DNA of 64,000 bases from Sophora flavescens (lineage: Eukaryota; Streptophyta; Magnoliopsida; Fabales; Fabaceae). The notes below the pieces were generated by a model. That model was given only the letters and a program-made list of their open reading frames with translations. It had not been told where the DNA came from and did not search any database. Made by a program: the position numbers and the translations under genes. Shown piece by piece: positions 12,164-26,105 of this stretch. Where the stretch lies: positions 149,431,311-149,495,310 of the forward strand of contig CM061068.1 in NCBI GenBank assembly GCA_030762895.1, read 5' to 3'. The first letter of the stretch is position 1. Every line of letters begins with the position of its first letter.

Positions 12164-14028
12164 GAAGTGGGAATGGACTCTTGGGCTGGTTTGGACCGTG
12201 GGGAAGCAAGGGGTTTTGTGTCCAAAACACAAAAATTCAAGGGTAATTTAGTAATCTTGTACAATGGCAAACTTGTGAATAAAACCAACATTAAGGGTAA
12301 TTTAGTCTTTTCCTCCTAAAAACCATATAGACAATGAGGAGTCATCCCATGACTCACCCCTTGTGACTCATCATGATTTGACATCCTATTTATCCATTAG
12401 CGGGTCCCGCAAATCCCGTTTTCAGCTCCGTCGTTTACCTAATTTCGTATAACGCCCACATAATATATATTATTTCACTTTTTCAATGGAAAATTTTAAA
12501 ATAGCCAAAGAAGTTGGAAACTTCATAAAAACCTTAAGTGTTTTGTTCACGAGTCAAAATTAGGTCATTTGAGCAGTAAAATTCTTACTATCATTAAATC
12601 GCAGACCGGGTTTCGTTTGAATTTTCGACCCAAAATCGAATCGTATCCCTCTACGATAAAGTAGAGTATGAATATGAACTTGGTTTATCCAAAATCATTT
12701 TCTAGATTTAAAAATAAAATTATAAACATTTCTATTTAATTTACTAATATAAAAACAGTAAACAGTAAAAAAAACGGGTGTTACTTGTTCCGTATCTGAT
12801 GGTCTATAAAAGTACAAAAATCACATTTCAACACAACCTAATGGAACACTCTACACCGATCATGAATAATCGGGTTAGCCATGTTGGGTTTCAGGGCACC
12901 ACGACACAGGGGAGCTACCACCTGGCCCCTGTGGAATTTTGTACTACATAACTAGTCCCTAAGATCTAATAATTTAGATCGCCACTATCAATTCTCGCCT
13001 GCACTATGGCATAGCATCCCAAAAAAACATTTAGGTTACAATTATAATATTTGTACCACAAGGATGATGATTAATTTATATAAAAAAATATCACCCTTTC
13101 TTTAATAAGATCCTTTACAGATACATTTAAGATCAATTCAGAATTCTATGAATAATAGATAGTTACACCCTCATATTTAAGACTAGGATATTATTCATGT
13201 GGTACAACTGACTTATTTTTTTTCAAGCTTTAAAACTTAAGATTTTCTTTCAAAAGGCAATCATAAAATCCTTAGAATAATTTTACCCAGTATCCAATTT
13301 AATTATTTGAAATCTGTAATCATCACTAAAAAAATCATTCTTAAAAATATCCTCACAATATATTTGAAGTAAATGAATCAAGCATTAAATCTAATTAATT
13401 ACTATTTGTTACTATTAGTGATCATCTCTAAAATACATTGTAACCAAAAAAAAATCTCTAAAATAAATTCAGAATATCATCCATTAAATTTAATTAATTA
13501 AAATTTATACCCATTAATAACCATCACTACTTTCAAACCCAACCAGAGTATATTTGAAGCAAATAAAGCAGGAATCAAAAGGTCACCACAAAAGTATGGA
13601 ACAAAATAGCACAAAACCTTACAATTGAAATACAATAATTGATTTTTTTTCTAAGTTGATCCTTCTATTCCTCTGACATACATTTGGAGAAAAGAAGATT
13701 CACTTTGAGTCCATGTTCTAAAAAAAAAAAACCTAGTTTAGTTGTAAAATGAAGTATATATCACTTGAAGTTGAATAAAGCTAGATGTGTCATCATACAA
13801 ATGTATATATCTTTGAGTCATATTTTATTATGTTTATAAAATAAAAGTATAGATGTATAAAAGTAGGATGAACTCAATCATTTTTATAATATAGAAACTA
13901 TATAAATAAAAACAATGATATAAGTGTAACTTTTATCACAGAAAAATAAATTTGTATATGTAAAAGGGAAAAGTTAACTCAAGGATCTGAATTTTTTTAC
14001 TTGCCATACATGTTCCAGTAACTTTCCA

Positions 14029-14030
<2 letters not shown>

Positions 14031-14082
<52 letters not shown>
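14031..14082. repeat. (TA)n microsatellite
   Basis: W2 counterpart of 3848-3881, expanded to about 52 bp. Confidence 0.95.
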
Positions 14083-14084
<2 letters not shown>

Positions 14085-14423
14085 TTCAGATCGTAGAATT
14101 CAAATTTCAAAGCAAAAGATAACCGAGTTTATGAGTTAACTAAAACCAAAAATGTGTAAAAGATTGGTCTTACAGACATTGGTACAAAAGCTAAGTCTGT
14201 AATAAGAGTCATTATAAGATCATTTCACAGAAAGTAAACATAAACATAAAGAGACAGTGCTCCAAAAGAAGAGCAGAAAATGTATCAGAAAATTTATAAA
14301 AGCAGTATTTCTTGTAGAACCAGAGACAGTACAGAACCAGAGAAAGAGGGTACCAAGTTCTTCATGTGAGAGAAAAAGAAATAGAGATAGAAGTTAAGAA
14401 TTCTACACAAGAACATACACACC

Positions 14424-14440
14424 ATATATATATATATATA

Positions 14441-14500
<60 letters not shown>
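14424..14500. repeat. (TA)n microsatellite
   Basis: W2 counterpart of 4227-4322, interrupted by a run of A near 14445. Confidence 0.95.
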
Positions 14501-14508
<8 letters not shown>

Positions 14509-15476
14509 ACGTAAAGAATTCAAAGTGATTGAAAAGTGTTTTAGGGGTAAGGGAAACCCCTAAGGAAAACAAAGATTGAATCCACCATTTCTTCCATGAT
14601 AAAGTCTTCTCCTCCCCTTACCTTCTTGTTCTGCTTCACAGCAAAAGATCAAAGGTTGTTCCTTGTCTTTAGGTCACTATCAATTAAAAGAAACCAAAAG
14701 GAATGTGGGAAAAGAGTTGTTTACAAATAAAAGTGAAGATGGAAGAAACAAAATGGAAGGAGTAAGACAAGTGGGGACCCTACCTTCAGGTTGTGAGAGA
14801 AAAGGACAGCCTGGTGAAGTATAAAAGTTCAGGGAAATTAAAGGGACGTGTTTCAGTGATCAGAAAATGAAGGTTTACGTTGGAATGCTAAGGCGGAATG
14901 ATTGATGGTATTCATAGAAAAGTCCAAGGATTTGGGTATGTGAAATGTTGTATGTGGGTCTGCCATTTCAAAACACGTTATTCCTAAATGTTGTAACTGA
15001 TATTTGAATGTGAAATTTAAAAGCAATAAATTTTGAGATTCCACAAATTTTTTTTTATGACAAAACATTAATGTAGTATTGAATTTCCAATCTGGAAAAT
15101 CAGAATGATATCAAAGTATAAGCAGGTTTTCATAGTGAGTAAAAATTACATTAATTTTGAATGCTCCAATTATTGAAAGAATTCACAAATTCATATCCCT
15201 CTGATCAACCAAAAAAAAATCTCTAAAATGCATTCAGAATATCATCCATTAAATTTAATTAATTAAAATTTATACCCATTAATAACCATTACTTTTGAAC
15301 CCAACTAGAGTATATTTATAGAAAAGTCCAAGGATTTTTTTACCACTTATTTTCACTCTATCTCTCTCTCACAAATCCTACCCGGGTTTAAATCTTATCA
15401 ACACAGTGCACACGTTCATCACCCTCTCAAATCTCTATTTGCACAATTTGGCACTCTTTTAATGAACATTATGGTG

Positions 15477-15824
15477 ACTTTTTTACTTAAGTAGTGCAAT
15501 TTGGTTGCACAATTACGGGATTGGTGTGGTTTTAAAAATATTTACGTAAGTGGTGTAAGTCGTACGTGTCAGTTACGAAATATAAATGAAAGTCGTATCC
15601 CTAATTTATGAAACACTTTTATACTCATAAAATAAAAAAAATAAAAAATCAATATGTAAGGGAGTCATATATATTACATACGACTTCTATTTTTTATAAT
15701 TTTTCTCACAAGTCGTACGGCATACATATGACTTCTATTTATTATAAATATTTTTTAGCCTTCGTTATTGTATACTTTTTTAAGAAAAAATTATGAAACA
15801 CGTACAGCGATAACCACGACTTCT
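15477..15824 (+). mobile_element. Inverted-repeat transposon arm in W2
   Basis: Same left-type arm as 5301-5650, with GTCGTACG and CATATGAC variants showing decay of the palindromic motifs. Confidence 0.75.
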
Positions 15825-15900
15825 GTTTTTTTTTTAAGTACAATAGAAATATAAAATTAAAAATTGAAGTTTTTTATGGAATGAAATATAAATTTAAATA

Positions 15901-17653
15901 GATGGCCTTTGCATCAACCATGAAGAAAGCTGAGCTAATAGTCTTTGATCCCACTGTAACATCGGCTACCAAGACTCCTAAGGCAACCGTTGCTTCACCA
16001 GTGAAATTGGTCATCTTTATATTAGTTGATACCAAATCTTCTTTTGTCTTTCCCAACTTTCACAGAGTGTTAACAGGCATCACATTCAAGACTGCCCCTC
16101 CATCTACAAACACTCGGCTGATCTCCTTACCATTCAAATGTGCCTTGATGTATAAGGGCTTCAGATGCTTGGACATCTCATCTGTAAGCTTGTCAAATGT
16201 CATCCCCACAGGCCTCAAGAAAGCTTCATCAGACAACACGGCCCATTCTACTTCCTCTGAACACGCATCTCCTTCCAGCACACCCGGTTGTTCTTCCCCA
16301 TCCCAAAACTCACTAGGCAAGATACTCACGACGTCCACCTCGACTGATGGTGAGGTCTCCTCAGCTAGAAGGGTGTCTAGAAGAGATTCTTCAAAAAATG
16401 ACATCATATCAACCTCTTCCTTGGCCATTGCATCTCCAGCATTTCCATCCTTTTCAAAACAACTGCCAGCCTTCACTAATTCAGGGCTCTACATCAGGTT
16501 GCTTTCATTTAAAGATTCCAGCATGTTATCATGTTCGTCTCGTTCCTCCCGCCCATCTAACGGTACCTCTGCCACTTTTTTTTTTTGAGTCCTACATTGG
16601 TGATTCTTCTATTCGAGGAAGGCAGAAGGCCTTTTCCAAAGCCTTGTTGACTTCACTGGATGGAATTTCTTTCTTTTCTTTGTCCTTGGCCTCGTCTAAC
16701 ATTTCCAAAGTCATATTCATTGTCTGGTACATACTCCTTTCTCTACTACACCCTCTTTTGAGTACGTGTTAGCTGATGAGGTGTTGGATTCGTACGCCTA
16801 CTCACTTAGACCTGTTTATTCACGTGCCATTTTCATTCTTCGACCTTAGCTGAAGGTTTAACCATTCTCTGAGGTTTCATGTCTTCCTCATTTATAACAG
16901 CTATCCTCAGAGATGTCATCCCCTTTTTTGTGCTCACTTCGGCTATGTGTCGTTTACCCTATGGAATGGGGCTTTCGTCAACCATTGACAATTTTCCTTG
17001 ACTAGCCAATTTGCCCCCAAGCCTACACTGTTGATACCTCCTAGATTGAATAGTGTGTACTTCAAATGGTCTACTCCAGCCCTCAATACTGTTGTTCCCT
17101 CTTGGTTGAATCAACCTACTGAACACACTAGGCCTTTGGGGCCGTGCACTCCCTGAAATATTTTGAGGAACTGATTTCTTAATGGCTATCACACTAGGTG
17201 TCCCCAGCCTCTCGAATACCCTTGACTTCTGACTTCCTTCATTGGCTTCGGCTAGAGATCCGGAATCCCGTTGTGTTTCAGTTGTTTTCTTCATTCTCCA
17301 TTGCTGATGAATCAGCTGTTTCAATTTTTTATATAGTGATCCTTACCCTCTAGAAAAGGAGACCATGCCAATGACTATATTTGGAAATGGATCTACGTCC
17401 ACACCCATTTCAGCCACTGTCATGTCATATAACTTGAACCTGCCATCCTTCACTGCCTTTTGGATAGCCTTCCTGAAAACTACATAATTCACCGTAGCAT
17501 GGCTATAGGAATTATGCCATTTACAATACTTCTTTCCCTTCAATTCCTTTGTTTGTCCTTGAGCAAGTAGTCGAAAATCTGGTCAACCTTCGATATATCA
17601 AAAGAAGATTCTGTTTTCTGTTCTTGGGTATCCACCTCTTTGCCTTTCGCAAA
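15901..17653 (-). pseudogene. Ty3/gypsy gag-protease fragment, W2
   Basis: Same fragment as in W1. The gag Cys/His segment (CKWHNSYSHATVNY, last Cys changed to Tyr) is at 17543-17343, the linker at 17324-16959, and the protease with VFVDGGAVLNVMP at 16476-16060. Frames shift between these pieces. The 5' end is truncated at 17653 and the 3' end at the transposon arm. Confidence 0.85.
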
Positions 17654-18196
17654 TGTGACGCTCTAAATTGTTCCACCTTTTATAACACTTAATGTCATTT
17701 AGCCTAAAGAAGTTTATAGTCATTTCTCTATTTTATAGGACTATATCTATAGTTATTATTCCAAATTGATCTTGCATAAACACTACACGTCGTTTCATTA
17801 AATTATTCAACTAAGATATTATATTATTTTCTAAAAGATAGGAATTAATATTTTCATTTAGGAAAACATACAAGATCATTTAAAAAGATTTTACTTACAT
17901 GAAGCCTTAAATTCAAATAATTATAACCATTTAATTTTATAATTACTATTTACGTAAATTTAGGTTGCAAGACAAGTCACTTTTTCTTCACAAATTAAAA
18001 GGACAACCATCAAAAGAAATCAAATGAAAACACAGATATAGTTCATAATCACACTCCATTACTTCAATATTTGGCCACCCTTACACTATTTCATTAGTCC
18101 ACTTACTACTAGCACGCACTACATACTATTTCATACCATGCTGACTATATCATACAGTCAAAGTCAGTCCTTATTTATTAGATCATATATAGTTCC

Positions 18197-18502
18197 TTAG
18201 TTGCTAGAGTTTGAGCTATCATCTCCTGGAGACAGTGGGGCCACAAAAGGAAAGGTCCATCGTAAATGAAAGGACAGTGGGGCCACAAAAGGAATGGTCC
18301 ATAGTAAATGAAAGGGAAGTACCATTGACAGTAGCATCGGTCCATCTATAACGATTGGAGGAAACTCTGGGAACATAAGATCGAAGATATTAAATATCAC
18401 CCTTCCTCTATAAGTGAGTATGACGGTATTGTGGATTATGTCCCATTCACCGCCGTCGAAGGTACAAGTGACAAAAGCTAAGTAGCCTGGTCCTCCGTCC
18501 AT
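18197..18502 (-). CDS. Hypothetical 101-codon ORF in W2
   Basis: Identical protein to the W1 ORF (MDGGPGYLAF start, doubled 14-residue motif). No family is recognised, and its status as a gene is uncertain. Confidence 0.3.
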   Translation of the reverse strand: MDGGPGYLAFVTCTFDGGEWDIIHNTVILTYRGRVIFNIFDLMFPEFPPIVIDGPMLLSMVLPFHLLWTIPFVAPLSFHLRWTFPFVAPLSPGDDSSNSSN

Positions 18503-18990
18503 TCTTTAAATATAATTAGTTTATACAAAACACAACAACAGAATGAAGGGAGTGAGAATACATTTATCATATAAAATTTAAAGAAAGAAATGGTAAACGA
18601 AACCAATACAAATATTCATCTTGAGTAATAAAATATTTAAGATTTTTATTTATTTATTTATCTATATATTTAAAGTCAATTATCGTTCCATATGATAAAT
18701 TACTAATTATTATCTTTATTTTCACTTGTGACACAAAAAAAAAAATAGTTCTACTCCATAGAGAGACTCTTTTTATCTGAGATGCGATCGAGAGTACATG
18801 TTCTGCGATACCCCTTCTAGGGTCATCACACAGTAACACGTTGCGGAAAATAAAATTCAATTATGCTGGTTACTTTCGAAAAATAACGTTTTCTAATACT
18901 TCACTTAATACCAAAATTCGTGATAATTTTTTTCCCTTTTCTTGTTAACTTGACTACATCTAACAGTATACAACAACATAAGTAACACAC

Positions 18991-19012
18991 TATATATATA
19001 TATGTGTATATG

Positions 19013-19048
<36 letters not shown>

Positions 19049-19083
19049 GGTATATGTATATATATATGCATATATATATATAC

Positions 19084-19152
<69 letters not shown>

Positions 19153-19220
19153 CACATATATATATATACACACACACACACACAGATATATATATATATA
19201 TACATATATATACATATAGC
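18991..19220. repeat. Compound (TA)n/(CA)n microsatellite
   Basis: The longest version of this locus, with two separate AC runs (near 19104-19143 and 19169-19184), implying an internal duplication. Confidence 0.95.
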
Positions 19221-19426
19221 TATATGCATCATCATTTTTGTACAAGGGATAAACTATATAGGGCCTTTATCGGAACAAGCCATTCTGCAAGCTAAGAAAG
19301 AAAATAAAAACATAAGGACACATAGTGAAACGTCTAAGGCCATATACAAAAATCATGGCTCTCATGAGCGTAAAGACCCTCGAAATCACTACCCCAAAAA
19401 TGTAACCACCTACAGCTAGTCACAGA

Positions 19427-19909
19427 CTAATGGTACCCATTGGGAAGACCAGGGTCAATCCCACTCCCCGCCGATGAGTCGGATGAAGACGCAGCAACAC
19501 CCTCATCAGGTGAATCGTCATCCTCGTCCAAAGGTATGGACTCAGGTACATCCTCTACGTACTCGTCTGGATCCTCCTCGGGATAAATAATCATCTCCTC
19601 TGGGTCCACCACAATCTCCTCTGGAGCTGGCTCAGGTGCTGCCTCAACTAAGGGCTGAGCCTCAAGCTGTCCATGATGGACGAGATATTGTACAAGTAGC
19701 CACAAAGGAGGTAGAGATACCTCAATCGTCTCCATAGATCTATGCTCCCTCTGAGGTCCCGTCTCCATCGTGCCCTCTATAGTGTGTACGTGCCCGGTAT
19801 AACGAACGACATGGGCTCCCAGGTGGATCACCCATGCGTTTACGTTATCTGCATCCTCAAAGTGGAGTCTTCGAACCCCCGTATGTGCCAACGGCATTGC
19901 CGGATCCAT
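19427..19909 (-). CDS. LTR-borne acidic 160-codon ORF, copy 2
   Basis: Same ORF as 9223-9705, with one residue change in the acidic tract (EEDPDEY instead of EEDPEEY). The acceptor-like sequence directly before the ATG (19911-19910) and the donor at 21565-21564 are kept. No known domain is recognised. Confidence 0.45.
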   Translation of the reverse strand: MDPAMPLAHTGVRRLHFEDADNVNAWVIHLGAHVVRYTGHVHTIEGTMETGPQREHRSMETIEVSLPPLWLLVQYLVHHGQLEAQPLVEAAPEPAPEEIVVDPEEMIIYPEEDPDEYVEDVPESIPLDEDDDSPDEGVAASSSDSSAGSGIDPGLPNGYH

Positions 19910-22900
19910 CTAAACTCAGATAATAACAATACCGATACAGAAAGAAGAACAACAATAAAACATGCAAGGGTGAGTACCAATATATGGGTTTTAAAATGAT
20001 AACCACATGTACGACTCTCAATTACCACTTAACATGTATATTCACAGATAACAATATATATTTATCAATGGGTTTCATACCCGACAGTCGTAACTGTTTT
20101 AAAAACCATGACACTTTAATATTTCACAACTAACTTTGAGACCTAATCTTCGGAGCTCCAACCAACAAGTGAATTAGCTGATTAGGCTCTAGTTGCCAAT
20201 AAAGGCAGAATCAATGCCCGATATGGCAAAGTTCTATTGACCATTCCACAGTCCAACTCAAGGCAAAGTGGTGACTACATATAGCATATGGTCTACGTGG
20301 TCGTATATCCATCAAGGCACAGTGACGCAAACTGCATGAATACTTGCCATCAAGCATTCAAGTCCTATGCAAAGGCATGTCTGCCATGTAATGCATGTAA
20401 AACATTTTTTTTTCTCATTGTTTTCTTTATGATCAATATTTAGGTGTCGGAGCTAAAAGTCTCACGACTAAATCACCAATTTAAACTTTCAAGTTTAATA
20501 CCTCATTCCAAAATAACTGACTCCAAGTCAAAAGGTGTGTAAATCACGAAATCCAAACCAATGCACCAGTCTTGGACGCGTAGATTTTAGTGCACAAAAC
20601 CAAATATACGGTTTATAGGACATTATAGTCCATGATTTCCTCTTCGGACCCTAGGCCCGTATCTTAGAACTCTAGACCCGACGTCTCGATTGCTAGGTTC
20701 GTTTAAACCATTTTCGTTCTGTGAAAAACAAAACAAAATTAAAGTTTCCTCAACCTATCCAAGTTGATGGAAATAACTCTAGGTTTACCGAAATTCGTTT
20801 TATATTGGAAATTCGTTTTGTAAACTTAACAAAATTCCTTAAAACTTATTTTTGTTCAAAAATCAATAATTTGAACTATAAAACCTTATTTGAGACAAAT
20901 TCTCAATAATACCCTCTTTAAAAACACTTTGGTAAATATTGACGGAAATGTCCGTCGTTTGCTGTTTCAAGACACATTTAGGTAAAAATACGACTCTTTG
21001 TCGTAAATTAATTTTTTCAACATTGTAATAAAATTATTTTGAAAACTTTTTTTCATAAAATATTATTTTCTAATATTTATAAATTACTCATGTGAAAATT
21101 AGCAGTGCTAAAATATTTTCACGGTTACGTCCTCACTATGGCTCACAAAACGCTCTTCCGCTGTTAAATGATTAGAATAATAGTATTTTTCACTTTTTCC
21201 CCTTTTTCATTAAATAAAAAACTAAGTAATATTATATTACTATTTCAATTGAATTAAACTCATTAATTCGTAAAAAAGCTTTTAACTGCTTTTAACTTTT
21301 ATTTAATTGAGTTCTGACCACTATCAGGCTTTCAAACTCACAATCCACATCAACAATTATTTCATATCAATAATATGACACTTAGAAAATTAAAACATAT
21401 CACCAAATACAAAAAATAATTAAATGCAGTTAAATCAAATAGTTAACAAAGAGATAATCAATAAGCAAATAATGCTAACTACAAAATAAATACTTACACC
21501 ATAATTAAGACACACAATAATCATTACACATGCTATTGGAAAAATCCCTCAGGCTTTCCCCTTACCTGAAAGCAAAGTATCTTTGAGAAACAGTTCGTCG
21601 GAAATCAAAGTAACGCTGATAACGCTCGTATCCGATAACTTAGCTTATCCTTCATTAAACATAACACTCAATCAACAAACAAACAACTAAATCAAGCCTA
21701 AAATCCTACATGTTGGTTTCGGTCAAGGACTGACTTTGGGGTTCAAAATCCTTAAAATTTCTAAACTCTTGGATTAGTGATTTATAATCACTTAAAACCC
21801 TAAATCAATGATTATTGAACAAAGATTGAATTGAAATCTTCCAATCCCTCATCAAATGAATTTCGGCCATGATCAATAAAATGGCTTAGAGACCTTCATT
21901 TGGTTCATACAATGTAGATTCAACACCTATTCAACTAATAAGATTGAATCATGACAAACTAGATAAGAAAAATTGAAACAAAACCCTAGTCTTCTAGAGT
22001 ATAGGTTCGACCTCTTTAGGTTTTAATGGTTAGAAAATTTTGTTTGATGCAAGCTTCTAGATCTAGAATATAAAGGTAATAATAGGATTATAGAAATTGT
22101 TTTCATGTCAAATGGATTTTCCTATGATTTTCTATGAATTTTTGAATCTAGAAACCCTAAAATGCATCATATTGAAAAAGACTTCAAAATGAAAAAATTA
22201 TTGAAGAACATGATGCTAAACAAGGAAGTTGAGTAAGGTTTACCTCTTGAAGTCAATAAATGAGCAAGAAATCTCCTACTTCCTTCACAAATCAAGCCTA
22301 GGTTTCTTAGTGTTTCAATGATGAAAATGAGCAAAGTTTGGATGAAGAAGATGACTTAGGATTTTATAGAAGTGGGAATGGACTCTTGGGCTGGTTTGGA
22401 CCGTGGGGATGCAAGGGGTTTTGTGTCCAAAACACAAAAATTCAAGGGTAATTTAGTAATCTTGTACAATGGCAAACTTGTGAATAAAACCAACATTAAG
22501 GGTAATTTAGTCTTTTCCTCCTAAAAACCATATAGACAATGAGGAGTCATCCCATGACTCACCCCTTGTGACTCATCATGATTTGACATCCTATTTATCC
22601 ATTAGCGGGTCCCGCAAATCCCGTTTTCAGCTCCGTCGTTTACCTAATTTCGTATAACGCCCACATAATATATATTATTTCACTTTTTCAATGGAAAATT
22701 TTAAAATAGCCAAAGAAGTTGGAAACTTCATAAAAACCTTAAGTGTTTTGTTCACGAGTCAAAATTAGGTCATTTGAGCAGTAAAATTCTTACTATCATT
22801 AAATCGCAGACCGGGTTTCGTTTGAATTTTCGACCCAAAATCGAATCGTATCCCTCTACGATAAAGTAGAGTATGAATATGAACTTGGTTTATCCAAAAT

Positions 22901-24231
22901 CATTTTCTAGATTTAAAAATAAAATTATAAACATTTCTATTTAATTTACCAATATAAAAACAGTAAACAGTAAAAAAAACGGGTGTTACTTGTTCTGTAT
23001 CTGATGGTCTATAAAAGTACAAAAATCACATTTCAACACAACCTAATGGAACACTCTACACCGATCATGAATAATCGGGTTAGCCATGTTGGGTTTCAGG
23101 GCACCACGACATAGGGGAGCTACCACCTGGCCCCTGTGGAATTTTGTACTACATAACCGTCCCTAAGATCTAATAATTTAGATCGCCACTATCAATTCTC
23201 GCCTGCACTATGGCATAGCATCCCAAAAAAACATTTAGGTTACAATTATAATATTTGTACCACAAGGATGATGATTAATTTATATAAAAAAATATCACCC
23301 TTTCTTTAATAAGATCCTTTACAGATACATTTAAGATCAATTCAAAATTCTATGAATAATAGATAGTTACACCCTCATATTTAAGACTAGGATATTATTC
23401 ATGTGGTACAACTGACTTATTTTTTTTCAATCTTTAAAACTTAAGATTTTCTTTCAAAAGGCAATCATAAAATCCTTAGAATAATTTTACCCAGTATCCA
23501 ATTTAATTATTTGAAATCTGTAATCATCACTAAAAAAATCATTCTTAAAAATATCCTCACAATATATTTGAAGTAAATGAATCAAGCATTAAATCTAATT
23601 AATTACTATTTGTTACTATTAGTGACCATCTCTAAAATACATTGTAACCAAAAAAAAATCTCTAAAATAAATTCAGAATATCATCCATTAAATTTAATTA
23701 ATTAAAATTTATACCCATTAATAACCATCACTACTTTCAAACCCAACCAGAGTATATTTGAAGCAAATAAAGCAGGAATCAAAAGGTCACCACAAAAGTA
23801 TGGAACAAAATAGCACAAAACCTTACAATTGAAATACAATAATTGATTTTTTTTCTAAGTTGATCCTTCTATTCCTCTGACATACATTTGGAGAAAAGAA
23901 GATTCACTTTGAGTCCATGTTCTAAAAAAAAAACCTAGTTTAGTTGTAAAATGAAGTATATATCACTTGAAGTTGAATAAAGCTAGATGTGTCATCATAC
24001 AAATGTATATATCTTTGAGTCATATTTTATTATGTTTATAAAATAAAAGTATAGATGTATAAAAGTAGGATGAACTCAATCATTTTTATAATATAGAAAC
24101 TATATAAATAAAAACAATGATATAAGTGTAACTTTTATCATACAAAAATAAATTTGTATATGTAAAAAGGAAAAGTTAACTCAAGGATCTGAATTTTTTT
24201 TACTCGCCATACATGTTCCAGTAACTTTCCA

Positions 24232-24233
<2 letters not shown>

Positions 24234-24283
<50 letters not shown>
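24234..24283. repeat. (TA)n microsatellite
   Basis: W3 counterpart of 3848-3881, about 50 bp. Confidence 0.95.
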
Positions 24284-24285
<2 letters not shown>

Positions 24286-24629
24286 TTCAGATCGTAGAAT
24301 TCAAATTTCAAAGCAAAAGATAACCGAGTTTATGAGTTAACTAAAACCAAAAATGTGTAAAAGATTGGTCTTACAGACATTGGTACAGAAGCTAAGTCTG
24401 TAATAAGAGTCATTATAAGATCATTTCACAGAAAGTAAACATAAACATAAAGAGACAGTGCTCCAAAAGAAGAGCAGAAAGTGTATCAGAAAATTTATAA
24501 CAGCAGTATTTCTTGTAGAACCAGAGACAGTACAGAACCAGAGAAAGAGGGTACCAAGTTCTTCATGTGAGAGAAAAAGAAATAGAGATAGAAGTTAAGA
24601 ATTCTACACAAGAACATACACACCCACCA

Positions 24630-24631
<2 letters not shown>

Positions 24632-24704
<73 letters not shown>
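24632..24704. repeat. (TA)n microsatellite
   Basis: W3 counterpart of 4227-4322, a pure TA run. Confidence 0.95.
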
Positions 24705-24707
<3 letters not shown>

Positions 24708-25681
24708 TAATATGTCAACGTTAAGAATTCAAAGAGATTGAACTGTGTTTTGGGGGTAGGGGAAACCCCTAAGGAAAACAAAGATTGAATCCACCATTTC
24801 TTCCATGATAAAGTCTTCTCCTCCCCTTACCTTCTTGTTCTGCTTCACAGCAAAAGATCAAAGGTTGTTCCTTGTCTTTAGGTCACTATCAATTAAAAGA
24901 AACCAAAAGGAATGTGGGAAAAGAGTTGTTTACAAATAAAAGTGAAGATGGAAGAAACAAAATGGAAGGAGTAAGACAAGTGGGGACCCTACCTTCAGGT
25001 TGTGAGAGAAAAGGACAGCCTGGTGAAGTATAAAAGTTCAGGGAAATTAAAGGGACGTGTTTCAGTGATCAGAAAATGAAGGTTTATGTTGGAATGCTAA
25101 GGCGGAATGATTGATGGTATTCATAGAAAAGTCCAAGGATTTGGGTATGTGAAATGTTGTATGTGGGTCTGCCATTTCAAAACACGTTATTCCTAAATGT
25201 TGTAACTGATATTTGAATGTGAAATTTAAAAGCAATAAATTTTGAGATTCCACAATTTTTTTTTATGACAAAACATTAATGTAGTATTGAATTTCCAATC
25301 TGGAAAATCAGAATGATATCAAAGTATAATCAGGTTTTCATAGTGAGTAAAAATTACATTAATTTTGAATGCTCCAATTATTGAAAGAATTCACAAATTC
25401 ATATCCCTCTGATCAACCAAAAAAAATCTCTAAAATGCATTCAGAATATCATCCATTAAATTTAATTAATTAAAATTTATACCCATTAATAACCATTACT
25501 TTTGAACCCAACTAGAGTATATTTATAGAAAAGTCCAAGGATTTTTTTACAACTTATTTTCACTCTCTCTCTCTTACAAATCCTATCCAGCTTTAAATCT
25601 TATCAACACAGTGCACACGTTCATCACCCTCTCACATCACTATTTGCACAATTTGGCACTCTTTTAATGAACATTATGGTG

Positions 25682-26030
25682 ACTTTTTTACTTAAGTAGT
25701 GCAATTTGGTTGCACAATTACGGGATTGGTGTGGTTTTAAAAATATTTACGTAAGTGGTGTAAGTCGTACGTGTCAGTTACGAAATATAAATGAAAGTCG
25801 TATCCCTAATTTATGAAACACTTTTATACTCATAAAATAAAAAAAATAAAAAATCAATATGTAAGGGAGTCATATATATTACATACGACTTCTATTTTTT
25901 ATAATTTTTCTCACAAGTCGTATGGCATACATATGACTTCTATTTATTATAAATGTTTTTTAGCCTTCGTTATTGTATACTTTTTTAAGAAAAAATTATG
26001 AAACACGTATAGCGATAACCACGACTTCTG
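25682..26030 (+). mobile_element. Inverted-repeat transposon arm in W3
   Basis: Same left-type arm as in W1, directly upstream of the gag-protease junction. Confidence 0.75.
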
Positions 26031-26105
26031 TTTTTTTTTAAAGTACAATAGAAATATAAAATTAAAAATTGAAGTTTTTTATGGAATGAAATATAAATTT
26101 AAATA

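Larger units (their letters stand above)
8626..12785 (-). mobile_element. Complete solo LTR copy 1 (4160 bp)
   Basis: This is a long LTR in minus orientation. On the minus strand it starts AGTAACACCCG (canonical would be TGTAACACCC) and ends GGGGTATCGCA. No internal domain, primer-binding site or polypurine tract is seen next to it, so it is a solo LTR. In minus-strand order it holds a TATA-like box (12156-12163), a splice donor (GT at 11360-11359), a 1655-nt putative intron, an acceptor (9707-9706) and the 160-codon ORF. It is homologous over scattered blocks to the LTRs at 56346-63541. The motif GATGCACCAGTCTT and the CTTACCT donor region are shared. Ogre/Tat-like identity is inferred from length and end type. 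Confidence 0.8.
12786..18803. repeat. Tandem unit W, copy W2
   Basis: Full-length W with the same block order as W1 and very high identity to it. The stretches between named features (12786-14030, 14501-15476, 17654-18196, 18503-18798) are AT-rich and show no gene. Confidence 0.85.
18804..22990 (-). mobile_element. Complete solo LTR copy 2 (4187 bp)
   Basis: Second full LTR at the same W position, with TSD TGTTC at 18799-18803 and 22991-22995. The ends on the plus strand are TGCGATACCCC and GGGTGTTACT. The putative intron spans 21565 to 19910 on the minus strand and a TATA-like box lies at 22361-22368. The rest of the LTR has no further coding signal. Confidence 0.8.

Noticed and set aside
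8626..18803. LTR-W-LTR read as one full retrotransposon with two LTRs
   Set aside because: The flanking TGTTC plus the unoccupied site show each LTR is a solo insertion. The gag-protease in W is a different fragment, with no primer-binding site or polypurine tract at the LTR edges.
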